Below are positions 1-9,943 of a stretch of DNA of 64,000 bases, one piece after another. The notes beneath the pieces were generated by a model. The model saw only the letters and a program-made list of their open reading frames with translations. It was not told where the DNA came from and did no database searches. Every line of letters begins with the position of its first letter. Position 1 is the stretch's first letter. Source of the stretch: Tellurirhabdus bombi (lineage in GTDB: Bacteria; Bacteroidota; Bacteroidia; Cytophagales; Spirosomataceae). The DNA is taken from positions 62,001-126,000 of the forward strand of contig NZ_CP090557.1 of the NCBI RefSeq assembly GCF_021484805.1, given 5' to 3'. The position numbers and the translations under genes were made by a program.

Positions 1-124
1 GCATTCCGCTGCCTTTGTGAATAAAGGTCAGCTCGAAATGGTTATGGCTATGCTCCGGTAACGACCAGCTACTTACCGAAAAATTACTAACCTCGATGGC
101 TCGGTGCTGAATGCATTTAATCAT
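1..124 (-). CDS. AraC-family regulator, N-terminal cupin-like fragment (runs off left edge)
   Basis: Reading the minus strand from an ATG at 122-124 gives about 41 codons, open to the window edge, with a stretch containing SLPEHSHNHFELTFI and then HKGSG. The His-rich 'PEHSHNHFEL' pattern followed by a Lys-Gly turn is typical of the cupin-like sensor domain at the N-terminus of AraC/XylS regulators. The helix-turn-helix part would lie outside the window, so the assignment rests on the sensor domain alone. It is divergent from the DoxX gene starting at 211 and may regulate it, which is an inference from position only. No Shine-Dalgarno sequence precedes the start, as is common in Bacteroidota. 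Confidence 0.55.
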   Translation of the reverse strand, partial: MIKCIQHRAIEVSNFSVSSWSLPEHSHNHFELTFIHKGSGM

Positions 125-170
125 ACGCCAAATTTACAACCATTTACCCGCGATTTACAATTTTAATGCT

Positions 171-189
171 TTGACTCACCTTAATTTTG
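171..189 (+). promoter_or_regulatory. Candidate promoter -7 box for DoxX gene
   Basis: TAATTTTG at 182-189 fits the Bacteroidota -7 consensus TAnnTTTG and lies 21 bases before the DoxX start codon. A TTG at 171-173 is too close to be a standard -33 element, so the assignment is weak. Confidence 0.3.
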
Positions 190-210
190 TCCCATTAAAC
201 AACAAGAAAA

Positions 211-621
211 ATGAACAATCAACAACTTGCTTTTATCACTGCCCGCCTGACCGTAGCCATCTGTTTCATCGGACACGGTATCGTCAGACTTCCCAAACTT
301 CAGGGCTTTAGCGACTGGATGGTCGATTTATTCAGCAAAACTTTCTTACCCGCTCCGTGGGTTCGGGGTTTCAGTTATTTCGTTCCTACCGCTGAGTTGC
401 TACTCGGTGCTCTTCTGTTTCTCGGCCTGTTTACGCGGGCCAGCATCATGGCGAGTATGCTCCTTTTGCTGGCGCTACTTTTCGGGTCTAATCTGGTCGA
501 AGAATGGAACTGGATTACCTCTCAGATGATTTACAGCCTGTTTTTCATGTTTCTATTCCAGCATTTGGAACACAATAGCTGGGCGCTGGACAACCTCATA
601 AAAAGGCCGTCCTTAGCCTGA
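211..621 (+). CDS. DoxX family membrane protein
   Basis: A 136-residue integral membrane protein with about four hydrophobic segments. The first contains the ARLTVAICFIGHG stretch typical of DoxX/DoxD-like proteins, followed by a Pro-Leu loop, the PTAELLLGALLFLGLFTR segment and a C-terminal hydrophobic helix. DoxX-family proteins are small quinone- or redox-associated membrane proteins in the inner membrane, and most have no proven activity. The length matches the family. It is divergent from the AraC-type fragment at the left edge and convergent with cobN, whose stop codon lies 12 bases away. The family call is fairly secure, but the substrate or partner is unknown. Confidence 0.75.
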   Translation: MNNQQLAFITARLTVAICFIGHGIVRLPKLQGFSDWMVDLFSKTFLPAPWVRGFSYFVPTAELLLGALLFLGLFTRASIMASMLLLLALLFGSNLVEEWNWITSQMIYSLFFMFLFQHLEHNSWALDNLIKRPSLA

Positions 622-633
622 CCGCGCTGCTTT

Positions 634-3600
634 TCACTCGCTCCGGACCTCCAGCATACTTTCACTTTGCAGGTAAACCGCCCGGAGCTTTTCCAGCGTT
701 TCCGCCAACGGCTCTGCCCACATGCCGCGCTGGGCTGCTTCCAGTAAACGCTCCGCAATGGCGTTCAGCGCCCAGGGATTGTTCTCGGCGAAAAACTGCT
801 GCATGGCCGGATCGAGGGCGTAAGTTTCGCTTACTTTCTGGTACATCCAGTCGTCAACGACCTGGGCGGTCGCGTCGTAGCCGAACAGGTAATCCACCGT
901 GGCCGTCAGTTCCAGGCCACCTTTGTAGCCGTGTCGCTGGATGCTTTCGAGCCATTTTGGGTTGACCACCCGCGAACGAAATACCCGCAAGGCTTCTTCC
1001 TTTAAATCGCGCACCACGGGCTGGGCCGGGTTTTGCGAATCGCCAAAATAATGCTTCGGTTGCTGCCCCGTCAGGCTTCGGATGGTGGCGATCATGCCGC
1101 CGTGAAATTGCAGGTAGTCATCGCTATCGAAAATATCGTGTTCGCGGTTGTCCTGATTATGCACCGCCACCTGCACACCCGCCAGCCGCTGCTGAAACTC
1201 CCGGCGAGCATCGACGCCCTGCGCACTTTTCGAATAGGCATACCCGCCCCAATTGACGTAAGCCTGCGCAAAATCAGCATCGGCGTGCCAGTTTTTTTCG
1301 TTGATTAGTGGAAGAATACCGGCTCCGTAACTGCCCGGAGCGGCCCCAAAAATCCGGTAGCTGGCCCGTTCCTCCGCCTCTTCAATAGGCATATCCTGCC
1401 CCTGTAATTCGGCCAGATCGTTGAGGTAATGTTTCCGCACAAAGTTCTGTTCTACTGGCTCATCCAGTGCCAAAACCCGCTGCACGGCTTCGTCCATCAG
1501 CTCGATTAGGTGCGGGAACGCATCGCGGAAAAAGCCACTGATCCGGGTTGTTACGTCGATGCGGGGCCGCCCCAGTTCTTCCAGCGGAATTACGGCGACA
1601 TCCACCACCCGCCGACTTTCTACCTGCCAGACCGGACGCACGCCCAGCAAGGCCAGAATTTCGGCGACGTCATCGCCGTGGGTCCGCATGGCGCTTGTTC
1701 CCCAGATGCTGATGCCGATGCTTTCGGGGTACTGTCCGGTTTCTTTGCGGTGACGTTCCAATACTTCCCGGGCCAACTGCTGCCCCACCTCCCAGGCTGC
1801 CTGCGAAGGCAAAGCTCGCGGATCGACGGCATAGAAATTGCGTCCGGTTGGTAGAATATGCGCCATGCCGCGTGTCGGAGCGCCGCTGGGTCCCGCTGGA
1901 ACATACCCACCCGATAACCCATGCAGCAGATTCGAGATTTCTTCATCCGTGCGGGCCAGATTAGGCAATAGTTGTTCGCAGACGAACAAGAGCGTTTGCC
2001 GGATACCCGCAAACGGTGGCTGTTTGGGATTTAACCCTAATGTCTCATACAATACGGCATCAATAGCCTGTCCGTCGAAGCGGTTGCGTTGCAGGAGCCG
2101 CAACAGGTGACTACTCAACTCGTCGATGACTTCCAGCACATCCGCCGCCGTGACGACCGGTCGGCCTGCCAGTTCGACAAAATGAGTGGGCACGGCGGTT
2201 ATTTTTTGCCCTTTATGCGCGTGTAATTCCTGAAGGTTAAACTCAAACAAACGCGCCAGTTCATCCGGCAAACCCGGCGCCGACACGTTGGACAGGCGCG
2301 TCAGGGATTGCAGCATATCGACCAGCGCATCCCCCGTCGGCATTTCGCCCAGCGTGTGCAACCCGTTGCGAATCTGCGCCGCGCCGAGTTCGCAGAGATA
2401 GCCGTCGATGTCTTCGATCAGGTGCGCGATGTCTTTGCCGTCCATTTCGGTTAGGCTCACCGGCACGCCTTCGGGCGTCATTTCGTCGTCCCAGTCGTGT
2501 TTGTGGTCGCCGTGGTCGCGGCTGAGCATGGCCGATAAATCCGCATCCAGATTCGTCTGCTTGATGAGTTCCCAGATTTGCCGTTGCAGCAAGGGCAGCT
2601 TGGCGGGATCGAGCGTTTCGACCTGATAATATTCGTCTACCAATTGGGTTAACTGCGCCAGTTCGCCGTAGCTGTCCGCCGAGGTCATGGGCGGCGTCAG
2701 GTGATCGATTACCACGGCATGCGCCCGCCGTTTCGCCTGTGATCCTTCGCCGGGATCGTTGATAATAAACGGATAAAACAAGGGCAAATCGCCCAGAAAC
2801 GCATCTGGAAAGCAGTTTTCCGACAAGCCGACACCCTTCCCCGGCAACCATTCCAGCGTTCCGTGCTTACCCACGTGTACAATGGCATCGGCCTGCCAAG
2901 CGTCTCGCAACCAGCGGTAAAGCGCGTAATAATGGTGCGTTGGTGGTAGATCGGGCTGGTGGTAAATGGCGTCGGGGTCCATGCCGTAGCCCCGGGGCGG
3001 TTGCAAAGCCACAAACGCATTCCCCAATTCAAGGCCCGCCAAAGCTATATGACCGTTATGGACGTAGGTTTCGCCGGGCGGTGGCCCCCACTGTTTGGTT
3101 ATTTTTTTCTGTAACGCGTCGGGCAATTCAGCGAACCAACGGGCGTACTGCTCCACCGGAACGCGTCCGGCTGCGTTTGCTAATTGCTCCGGTGTCAGAT
3201 AGTTTTGATCGTACGAGCAGCGGTCAATTAGTTCGTGAATCAGTTCGGTTCCGCTGCCTGGCAGTTGGTCAATCTGGTAGCCTTCGGCCTGCATGGCGTA
3301 GAGCATGTTCATCAGCGAAGCCGGAGCATCGAGGCCGACGGCATTCCCCACCTGCGAGGCTTTGGTGTTGGAGTTGGTGAAAATGAAAGCGATCCGTTTC
3401 TGTGCATTGGGCAGGTGCCGCAGCCGGGCCAGCCGAATCGCCAGACCGACCACGCGCTCAACCCGGTCTTCCAGCGGAACATATCCTTTGGCCTCCCGAT
3501 CTTTCTCTTTGAAAGAAACTGGTACGGTAATAATTCGTCCGTCAAATTCAGGAATGGCAACGTTCATGGCCATATCCAGTGGATTTAACCCCCGGCTGGA

Positions 3601-4914
3601 CGATTCCCACGACCCGCGCCCCATGCCGCTGGTGATGGCCTGCAAAATCGGCACATCCAGTTGTTGCAGGGCGTTCGCCGACTGGCTGTCCGGGCCGTTT
3701 GCTTTCACGTCCGTCATGGCGTATGATACCGTATTAATCAAAGCATCAATCCGCGTGCCCTGCCTGAAATAGCGGAAGGCGGCGGGTGCGCCCGTGTCGG
3801 CATCCAGGGTCTTGAGTGAGGACGTATATACTGGCAACGCATTCACTTCCTGGTCTTCCAGCGTGCGAACCAGCGCATCGACAAAGGCCGTGTTGCCGCT
3901 GCTCCAGTGCGAGCGGTAAAACGTGATACCGATGGTTGGCCACGCGGGATTATAGCGCTTCAGCCAATCGGCCATTTCTGCGTTTTCAGGTAATTCAGGG
4001 TGGTAGATGCCGTGTTCGGGCAGGGTCACGGGAGCCTCCGCGCCATAGCCCGTCATCAGCAAATGATCCGACAGAAAATAGAGCAGCGACGTTAGATTGA
4101 GGTGCCCACCCGCCTGGACGTAAGCCATCGTTTCGTGCAGAATCGCGGGTGAAACGGTGGAGGCTGCCGCAAACTCAGGATTCAGATCGCCCGTGCCGCT
4201 GATGACAATCAGGTGCTGGTTCTGCTGCTTGGCCCGACGCACCAGTTCGCCGAAACCCGGCACACTGCTGGGACGTCCGTGGATGCGAAGAATAATAATT
4301 TGTGCGGCTCCAATCTCCCGGTCGAGCAGTTGGGCCATTTGTGCCTCACTTTTAACAGCTAACAAACTGATACCCGTCGTTTTAGGAAAGTCATCCGGTA
4401 CAGTTTGCAGTACTCGACTGAGTGTTAACAGATCCGTATCGGCGTGCGTCAGGAATGCAATACCACCGGTTGGCGTGGCGGTCTGGCCGATCCGCGTGGC
4501 CACTTCCGAGCCTTTCCAGGTATAAAATTGAAACACGTTTTCTGCCAATTCAGCGGGCGGCGTTAGAAAACCATCGGCGGCAATCATGCTTTCGATGTAA
4601 TCAAAAATGGCCACGACCTGCCAATCGCTGTTAATCGAATGGAACCAGACCGAATTGCCATCAAAAAGCAGCGTCACGACATTGGCCAGCGTGCAGGGAC
4701 CAAGGCAGCCGCCTTTGGTCATGTGGACGACGTTGCGAATTTTGCGGCGTAACCACTCCGATTTGTATAAATCAACGGGAACGGCGGCAAAACCCCGGTC
4801 GGTGCGACCGCAGCAACAGGCATTGTAGCAATACGACAGATGCCCCCGGCGCTGAACAAGATTGATGGCTTTTCCGTCGGGGCGCATTACCCGCTGGCGT
4901 TTTATTTCGGACAT
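634..4914 (-). CDS. cobN: Cobaltochelatase subunit CobN with N-terminal [2Fe-2S] ferredoxin-like domain
   Basis: A 1426-residue protein. Residues about 130-1426 form the large CobN/BchH-type chelatase subunit, which inserts cobalt into hydrogenobyrinate a,c-diamide in aerobic cobalamin synthesis. Supporting motifs are [15 protein letters not shown], followed by a Pro-rich stretch ending in [14 protein letters not shown], and [11 protein letters not shown]. Residues 1-130 are an extra domain with cysteines at 29, 33-35, 70 and 74 (ending GGCLGPC), a pattern of thioredoxin-like [2Fe-2S] ferredoxins. This explains why it is about 150 residues longer than a usual CobN. No CobS or CobT partner genes are in the window; such species often use a ChlI/ChlD-like ATPase encoded elsewhere (inference). 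It is convergent with DoxX and lies downstream of cobB and a glycosyltransferase on the same strand, with a 192-bp gap upstream that suggests its own promoter. Confidence 0.9.
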   Translation of the reverse strand: MSEIKRQRVMRPDGKAINLVQRRGHLSYCYNACCCGRTDRGFAAVPVDLYKSEWLRRKIRNVVHMTKGGCLGPCTLANVVTLLFDGNSVWFHSINSDWQVVAIFDYIESMIAADGFLTPPAELAENVFQFYTWKGSEVATRIGQTATPTGGIAFLTHADTDLLTLSRVLQTVPDDFPKTTGISLLAVKSEAQMAQLLDREIGAAQIIILRIHGRPSSVPGFGELVRRAKQQNQHLIVISGTGDLNPEFAAASTVSPAILHETMAYVQAGGHLNLTSLLYFLSDHLLMTGYGAEAPVTLPEHGIYHPELPENAEMADWLKRYNPAWPTIGITFYRSHWSSGNTAFVDALVRTLEDQEVNALPVYTSSLKTLDADTGAPAAFRYFRQGTRIDALINTVSYAMTDVKANGPDSQSANALQQLDVPILQAITSGMGRGSWESSSRGLNPLDMAMNVAIPEFDGRIITVPVSFKEKDREAKGYVPLEDRVERVVGLAIRLARLRHLPNAQKRIAFIFTNSNTKASQVGNAVGLDAPASLMNMLYAMQAEGYQIDQLPGSGTELIHELIDRCSYDQNYLTPEQLANAAGRVPVEQYARWFAELPDALQKKITKQWGPPPGETYVHNGHIALAGLELGNAFVALQPPRGYGMDPDAIYHQPDLPPTHHYYALYRWLRDAWQADAIVHVGKHGTLEWLPGKGVGLSENCFPDAFLGDLPLFYPFIINDPGEGSQAKRRAHAVVIDHLTPPMTSADSYGELAQLTQLVDEYYQVETLDPAKLPLLQRQIWELIKQTNLDADLSAMLSRDHGDHKHDWDDEMTPEGVPVSLTEMDGKDIAHLIEDIDGYLCELGAAQIRNGLHTLGEMPTGDALVDMLQSLTRLSNVSAPGLPDELARLFEFNLQELHAHKGQKITAVPTHFVELAGRPVVTAADVLEVIDELSSHLLRLLQRNRFDGQAIDAVLYETLGLNPKQPPFAGIRQTLLFVCEQLLPNLARTDEEISNLLHGLSGGYVPAGPSGAPTRGMAHILPTGRNFYAVDPRALPSQAAWEVGQQLAREVLERHRKETGQYPESIGISIWGTSAMRTHGDDVAEILALLGVRPVWQVESRRVVDVAVIPLEELGRPRIDVTTRISGFFRDAFPHLIELMDEAVQRVLALDEPVEQNFVRKHYLNDLAELQGQDMPIEEAEERASYRIFGAAPGSYGAGILPLINEKNWHADADFAQAYVNWGGYAYSKSAQGVDARREFQQRLAGVQVAVHNQDNREHDIFDSDDYLQFHGGMIATIRSLTGQQPKHYFGDSQNPAQPVVRDLKEEALRVFRSRVVNPKWLESIQRHGYKGGLELTATVDYLFGYDATAQVVDDWMYQKVSETYALDPAMQQFFAENNPWALNAIAERLLEAAQRGMWAEPLAETLEKLRAVYLQSESMLEVRSE

Positions 4915-5076
4915 GGCATTCAGTAATGAGTGAATGATTGAAAGAGTGAATCTAACACTGACCTCTAATGTTTTACCCCCTAAAACAACCTAACTTAATG
5001 TTTCTTAACTCCTTAATTTTTATCACACCTATTGACAAGAAGCTTTTTGTGGATCAGGCACAGTTTGCATTCTAGT

Positions 5077-5084
5077 CAAATTTA
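5077..5084 (-). promoter_or_regulatory. Possible -7 box upstream of cobN
   Basis: On the minus strand this reads TAAATTTG, matching TAnnTTTG. It lies in the 192-bp gap between the glycosyltransferase and cobN. No good -33 TTG was found at the right distance, so this is only a candidate. Confidence 0.25.
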
Positions 5085-5106
5085 CGGATCATTTTTGGTT
5101 CGTGAG

Positions 5107-6225
5107 CTATGTTTTGGCTCGCTTCCCTGCCGCCGCTGCCCGGGTCAGCGCTTCCAGAAACAGGCGTTTTCCTTCCTGTTGCCAGGTCCGAAATCGCACG
5201 CTGACCTGCGGATCATGCTGAGGCAAATAGGCCATAAACTGCTTCAGATCAAACCCTTTAGCAGCCAGACCAACGCCAACCCGTTGTCCATCCAACGCAT
5301 TGCATGCCTGTTCAAAATGATTCGGTTGGGGAATCATCAGGACGGGTTTTCCTAGGTAAGCCGCTTCGCAAACTGCTTCGAATCCCGCCGTTGTCACCAC
5401 GGCTCGACAACGACGCATGAAATCTAGAAACCGCTGGCCATCGATGGCGTGGTAGGTCAGTGTTTCATCAACTACCTGATCAGGCGCTGTTGCCCCCGCG
5501 TGGAAGGTGTCGATGCGCCATTCCGGGTACTGCCGATGCGCTTTTTCCAACTCAACGGTCAGGCCGGGTTGTGTCAGGTAAGCCAATAGAAAATCGTCGG
5601 TCTGTTTAGGCTCTATGGGTTCCATGCGGGTCACTTCCTGCCGGAGCAGCGGCGGCACAACCCGCAAACGCTCGCTGGGTATATCGTCCTGCCGATCGAA
5701 CGAAAGCGCCAGGATTTCCCGCGCACCCAGACAGGTCAGGCGCGAAACCAGCCTGAAACCCTGCCGGTAGAGCCACTGCCCCTTTGGATGCTGAAAATTA
5801 GGATGAAACGCCAGATAATGATGCGCGATACTCACCAGCGGAACCGAGGGTGGCATTACCGCATACGTCAGTCCACCCAGTAATTCGCAGAAGTTAACCA
5901 CCACATCGGGGCGTTGACGGTCAATGGCGTTGCGCACCTGCCGCAGACTGCGCCACAAGGCTCGGGAATTCCCCGCCGCCCGCAACGCCGTTCGCAGCGG
6001 ATTTAAGGCATTCGTCTTGGAATCATAGCACAACCCCGGACTAAAAACAGGCGTGATAGGCGCGTTAAAAGCATCCCTGAAAAAAGTGGGAACAGCGCGT
6101 TCAGGCGTGATACCCACAAAAGCGCCAATTACCTCATGGCCAGCTTCCTGAATAATCTGCGCCAGTGATAATGCCTGCGTTAAATGGCCTCGGCCTTCGC
6201 TCTGAACTAAAAATAAAATACGCAT
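5107..6225 (-). CDS. Glycosyltransferase of the MurG-like/MJ1255 type (GT-B fold)
   Basis: A 372-residue protein starting MRILFLVQSEGRGHLTQAL, in which the GRGH motif near the N-terminus is typical of GT-B glycosyltransferases acting on lipid or nucleotide-sugar substrates. The C-terminal half has a glycosyltransferase-28-like segment, VTTAGFEAVCEAAYLGKP, followed by PQPNHFEQ; this TxAG...E...GKP...Q arrangement usually binds the nucleotide-sugar donor. It resembles the MJ1255/VC2487 group of uncharacterised glycosyltransferases. It sits between cobB (70 bp upstream) and cobN (192 bp downstream) on the same strand, although no sugar step is known in cobalamin synthesis. It may be a bystander. 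The acceptor is unknown. Confidence 0.7.
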   Translation of the reverse strand: MRILFLVQSEGRGHLTQALSLAQIIQEAGHEVIGAFVGITPERAVPTFFRDAFNAPITPVFSPGLCYDSKTNALNPLRTALRAAGNSRALWRSLRQVRNAIDRQRPDVVVNFCELLGGLTYAVMPPSVPLVSIAHHYLAFHPNFQHPKGQWLYRQGFRLVSRLTCLGAREILALSFDRQDDIPSERLRVVPPLLRQEVTRMEPIEPKQTDDFLLAYLTQPGLTVELEKAHRQYPEWRIDTFHAGATAPDQVVDETLTYHAIDGQRFLDFMRRCRAVVTTAGFEAVCEAAYLGKPVLMIPQPNHFEQACNALDGQRVGVGLAAKGFDLKQFMAYLPQHDPQVSVRFRTWQQEGKRLFLEALTRAAAAGKRAKT

Positions 6226-6295
6226 GATTTAACGCCCTACATTCAACTGTCTATTACGCCGTTATTTTAATTCTGCGCAGGCTAAAAAATAGCTT

Positions 6296-7618
6296 CTAAA
6301 ACCTACCAATACGCAGCAAATGTTCAATGAATTCCGGCTGACCACCCCAATATAAGTGGGTATAAGAACCGAACGTATTGTGCTTTCGATAGAGTTTGAC
6401 CGGCACTTCCACGCCTTTCGCGTTGGTTGCCACGGCCACCGACGACTGCGGAACCACTTCGTCCAAGCGCGAATAATGAAATTCGTGCCCTTTCAGGCGA
6501 AGGTTGTCCCAGGTAAGGATTCGATAGCCCAACGTCAGTTTGCTGTTTTGCATGGTCGTATCGACGTCCAGCGCCCCAACCATCGGAAAAGACTGTCCGG
6601 CGGCATCGGTCAAAAAACGTCCCAGATACATTAAACCGCCACATTCGACGTAGGTTAGCCCGCCATTTTGGGCATACGCCCGGATGCTTTCGCGCATGGT
6701 TTCATTCTGGCTCAACGTCTTGGCATACAACTCAGGATAGCCCCCCGGCAAATACAAAAAGTCGGTTTCGGGAAGGGTCTTATCCCGCAACGGACTGAAA
6801 AACGATACGTCGCCAAAGCTTTTTAGCTGGTCAATGTTCTGCGCATACATAAACGTAAACGCTTCGTCACGCGCTACCGCCAGCCGGATTCGGTTCTTCG
6901 GTTGAAACTGTTTGGGTAATGTTGTGCTGGGTGACAAACTTCCCTGCGTCAGTTCAAGCAGACGATCCAAGTTGATGGTCTTCGGAATTTCGTCGGCCAC
7001 GGTTTGAATGATGCGTTCGTAATCCGTTTCCGCCGAGATGTGCAGCCCCAAATGACGCGACGGTATGGCAAAAGCCGGATTGGCTGGCAGATACCCCAAC
7101 GCTTCGACGCCCACCTCCTGACAAGCCTCCTCCAAAAATCGGTAATGCGACGGCGTATTGACAAAATTGAAAATGGCCCCCACCACGCGCACACCGGGCC
7201 GGAAGTTTTTAAAACCGTACAGCAACGGAGCCACCGAATACGCCATCGCCTTCGCGTTGATGACCAGAATGACGGGAATATTCAGCAACTCGGCCAGCGC
7301 GGCGCTGCTTCCCTGCATTTTTTCCGACCCATCGAAAAGCCCCATCACGCCTTCGGTTACAGCCACATTGGCTTGTCCGGCATAACGGGCGTACAAATCC
7401 AGAACGTGCTGCTCTGACGACATGAACAGGTCCAGATTGATGCTTTGTTGCTGGGCAGCCCTTGTATGGTGCAGGGTATCGATGTAATCCGGGCCACACT
7501 TGAACGGCTGCACCCGCAATCCGCGATTAGCCAGCGTCCGAAGCAAGCCCAGCGTCATGGTGGTTTTGCCCGAGCCGCTGGACGGAGCTGCCAGTAAGAA
7601 TTGCGCGATATCAGCCAT
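6296..7618 (-). CDS. cobB: Cobyrinate a,c-diamide synthase
   Basis: A 440-residue enzyme that uses ATP and glutamine to amidate the a and c side chains of (hydrogeno)cobyrinate. Its N-terminal P-loop, APSSGSGKTTMTLGL at about residues 11-25, and the following VTEGVMGLFDG segment belong to the DTB-synthetase-like ATPase domain. The C-terminal class I glutamine amidotransferase domain has YLPGGYPELY and the catalytic cysteine in YVECGGLMYLG near residue 325. Length is normal for CobB/CbiA. It is on the same strand as cobN, the pathway's chelatase, with a glycosyltransferase between them. A perfect 14-bp palindrome lies 20 bases upstream of its start. Confidence 0.93.
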   Translation of the reverse strand: MADIAQFLLAAPSSGSGKTTMTLGLLRTLANRGLRVQPFKCGPDYIDTLHHTRAAQQQSINLDLFMSSEQHVLDLYARYAGQANVAVTEGVMGLFDGSEKMQGSSAALAELLNIPVILVINAKAMAYSVAPLLYGFKNFRPGVRVVGAIFNFVNTPSHYRFLEEACQEVGVEALGYLPANPAFAIPSRHLGLHISAETDYERIIQTVADEIPKTINLDRLLELTQGSLSPSTTLPKQFQPKNRIRLAVARDEAFTFMYAQNIDQLKSFGDVSFFSPLRDKTLPETDFLYLPGGYPELYAKTLSQNETMRESIRAYAQNGGLTYVECGGLMYLGRFLTDAAGQSFPMVGALDVDTTMQNSKLTLGYRILTWDNLRLKGHEFHYSRLDEVVPQSSVAVATNAKGVEVPVKLYRKHNTFGSYTHLYWGGQPEFIEHLLRIGRF

Positions 7619-7638
7619 CGTTAAATTGTGTATTTATA

Positions 7639-7652
7639 TAGGCAATTGCCTA
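7639..7652. repeat. Perfect 14-bp palindrome upstream of cobB
   Basis: TAGGCAATTGCCTA reads the same on both strands and ends 20 bases upstream of the cobB start codon. Its position fits a dimeric repressor or activator operator. No second copy was noticed in the window. Confidence 0.4.
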
Positions 7653-7847
7653 GTCAATTTTAGCGTAAAAGCAACGAATAATTTGCCCAAGTGCCTGATC
7701 CATTGTGTGAAAAGACAAATTAGCAATCTTAACTTAAAATCATTCAAAATCAATCACTTACCTCTCCTTGATTCGTCAACCGTTCCCTAATAATCTCTGG
7801 TTTTATGCAAAAATGAAACCCTACTTTCGCAAAAACAACAAATACTG

Positions 7848-8405
7848 ATGGCATACCAAGGGAAAGAAATCCGCAACTCCGTTACGGGGCAGACAATCCG
7901 ATTTGTTCAAACCAAGGCGGACACCAAAGGCCAACTGCTGGAAATGGTTTCGACCTACGACAAAAATTCCAGGGAACCGGCCCCGCATTACCATCCTAAT
8001 CAGGATGAGTATTTTGAGGTTCTGGAAGGTGAGCTTACCGTCCGTTTGCAGGGTGAACGCCAGACGCTTACCCTTCGTCCGGGTCGGCAGCTGCACATCA
8101 GCAAAAACGTGGTTCATGCCATGTGGAATGAATCGGCTCAGCCAACCATCGTCCGCTGGAAAACCGTCCCGGCAATGAACACCGAATACCTGCTCGAAAT
8201 CACGACCGGACTCGCCAACGACGGAAAAACCAACGCTTCCGGCATTCCGGGTCTGTTGCAGGTAGCGCTGATGATGCCCTATTTTGCCGATGTGTTCAGG
8301 CTGGCGAAGCCTCCACGGGCCGTTCAAAAAATCGTTTTTGGAGCTTTAGCGCCCTTGGCGTGCGTGTTGGGTTACCGGGCTTTTATCCAAAAATACGTCG
8401 ATTAA
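7848..8405 (+). CDS. Cupin domain protein
   Basis: A 185-residue protein whose residues about 30-115 form a single cupin barrel. The metal-binding motif appears as PHYHPNQDEYFEVLEGEL (two His, then Glu), followed later by the second cupin motif around HISKNVVHAMWN. Small cupins of this layout bind a divalent metal, but the reaction cannot be inferred. The C-terminal 60 residues are more hydrophobic, perhaps one or two membrane-associated helices. The gene is alone on the plus strand, divergent from cobB, and its stop codon overlaps the PepSY gene's stop. A TACTTTCG element 35 bases upstream is a poor match to the -7 consensus. Confidence 0.75.
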   Translation: MAYQGKEIRNSVTGQTIRFVQTKADTKGQLLEMVSTYDKNSREPAPHYHPNQDEYFEVLEGELTVRLQGERQTLTLRPGRQLHISKNVVHAMWNESAQPTIVRWKTVPAMNTEYLLEITTGLANDGKTNASGIPGLLQVALMMPYFADVFRLAKPPRAVQKIVFGALAPLACVLGYRAFIQKYVD

Positions 8406-9931
8406 ATTCCTAAACGAACAGGCCTCTTATAACGCTTCGGTTTGCTTTTCCGTCGAAATTTGCGCCGGAGCCATTTCCAGGTCAAGACCAGCCCGGTCAG
8501 GCTAACCAACGTGCCGCCGAGCATCAGGGTTCCGACGACGATATCCCAGAGTGGTCGCTTGTACAGCAGAAATCGGAAATCAAGGCTGTGCAGACCGTGG
8601 TACAACCAGCGTTCCAGCCGACTACCCCGCTCGTGTTTCAGCACGATTTGCCCGGTTTTCAGGTCGATGTAGTACCAGGTTTTTTCGGGCGTGTCAAGTT
8701 TGATGCGCAGAACGGGCAAGCGCCGCTCTCGTTTTTTGGAATAATAGTAATCATCATAATCCGTCAAAACATTAGATTCTATAATCTTATATCCTGGATT
8801 GAGCGTCTGAATAGGCGCGATAAATAAATCCGGTGACAACGCTTCAAGCGGCTTACTTTCTTCCTGATCGGCCGCTAGCAGCCGGGTATGGTGGTCGTCC
8901 TGATAGGCCAAGTAATAGGGCTTACCGAATAACTGGATAAGGTGCACCTCTTTGACCGCCAGTTCCGGTTGAAGCAGTTGGGCAGCTTTTTCGGGGCGAA
9001 GTTTAACCAGCGCCGGATTCAGTGGGCCACCCGACCAGTACTGCATTTCTTCCAGCCGCTTGTCGATGGACGGCCCAAAATCAATCGGATTCATCGAAAA
9101 TAAGCCGCTCAAGACCCAGGTAAACACGAAAATACCAAAGACAAAACCCGTGTAATGATGCCAGCGAAACCACTTTTTCTTGTACGGACTGAAGGCCCAG
9201 GAATCAGCTCGCCGACGTTTATACCGGACAAACCCCATCACGATTCCGGCCACGCACATGAGCGTTCCAATCCCCGAACTCCAGACAACCACCTGGTTCC
9301 AGACGGGGCGGTTGCGGATCAGCACGGTGGGGTAAATCCAATGCGGAATGGGCCCTAGCCACGCCCAGAAGCGCTGGCTGGCGTCGAGCATCTGCACCAC
9401 CTCGCCGGACGCGACCGATACGTACACGTACGTACCGGCCTTGTCGTCCATTTCCAGGCGATGCACGTTTGGCAAATAACCCTGCGACCGATGCGCGGCC
9501 ATCCACTGGTCAATTTCGGTCAGCGTTTCCACAGCCTGGGGGCGGCTTGTGCCTTTGACAAAAGCCGTCGCGATCCGGGCGGCCTGCGCTGTATCAGCCC
9601 CGGCGTAGACTTCCCCATTATCGGCGAAAACCACCCGATGCTCGTTTTTTAACGTGATGAACCGGTATACGGGCCGATTCAGCAGCATCCCGAGCCGGAA
9701 CGTGCGTAACGTATCGGCAATGCCCGCTTTTTGGAGGGCTTCCGGGGGACTGAGGCGGCATTGGCTCAGGTCGATAACGGGCAGTTTTTGCAGACGCTGG
9801 TGGTGCTTCATGGTCGGAAAGCCGACGTACATCATCACGAAGCCGGACAAAAACCAGATAACAAACAGCAGGCTAAGCAAAAAACCTAAGTAGCGGTGGA
9901 TCAGTAACGTCCATTTAACCAGAAGCTTCAT
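8402..9931 (-). CDS. PepSY-domain inner-membrane protein (PiuB/FecR-reductase-like)
   Basis: A 509-residue protein with about four membrane segments. The first carries the IHRYLGFLLSL motif and a later one carries HHYTGFVFGIFVFTWVLSGL; these His-Gly helices are characteristic of the PepSY-TM family, whose members are associated with ferric-siderophore uptake and probably reduce the metal complex at the inner membrane. Large periplasmic PepSY regions lie between the helices. It starts 12 bases downstream of the TonB receptor stop, so the two form an operon under the minus-strand cobalamin riboswitch. That points to a role with a cobalt or corrinoid substrate rather than iron (inference). Its stop codon overlaps that of the convergent cupin gene. 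Confidence 0.85.
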   Translation of the reverse strand: MKLLVKWTLLIHRYLGFLLSLLFVIWFLSGFVMMYVGFPTMKHHQRLQKLPVIDLSQCRLSPPEALQKAGIADTLRTFRLGMLLNRPVYRFITLKNEHRVVFADNGEVYAGADTAQAARIATAFVKGTSRPQAVETLTEIDQWMAAHRSQGYLPNVHRLEMDDKAGTYVYVSVASGEVVQMLDASQRFWAWLGPIPHWIYPTVLIRNRPVWNQVVVWSSGIGTLMCVAGIVMGFVRYKRRRADSWAFSPYKKKWFRWHHYTGFVFGIFVFTWVLSGLFSMNPIDFGPSIDKRLEEMQYWSGGPLNPALVKLRPEKAAQLLQPELAVKEVHLIQLFGKPYYLAYQDDHHTRLLAADQEESKPLEALSPDLFIAPIQTLNPGYKIIESNVLTDYDDYYYSKKRERRLPVLRIKLDTPEKTWYYIDLKTGQIVLKHERGSRLERWLYHGLHSLDFRFLLYKRPLWDIVVGTLMLGGTLVSLTGLVLTWKWLRRKFRRKSKPKRYKRPVRLGI

Positions 9932-9943
9932 CGATTTTTGGGC

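Noticed and set aside
1033-4828. Many antisense and out-of-frame open frames inside cobN
   Set aside because: They overlap the strongly coding cobN gene and have no recognisable domains; high GC in the coding frame produces long shadow frames.
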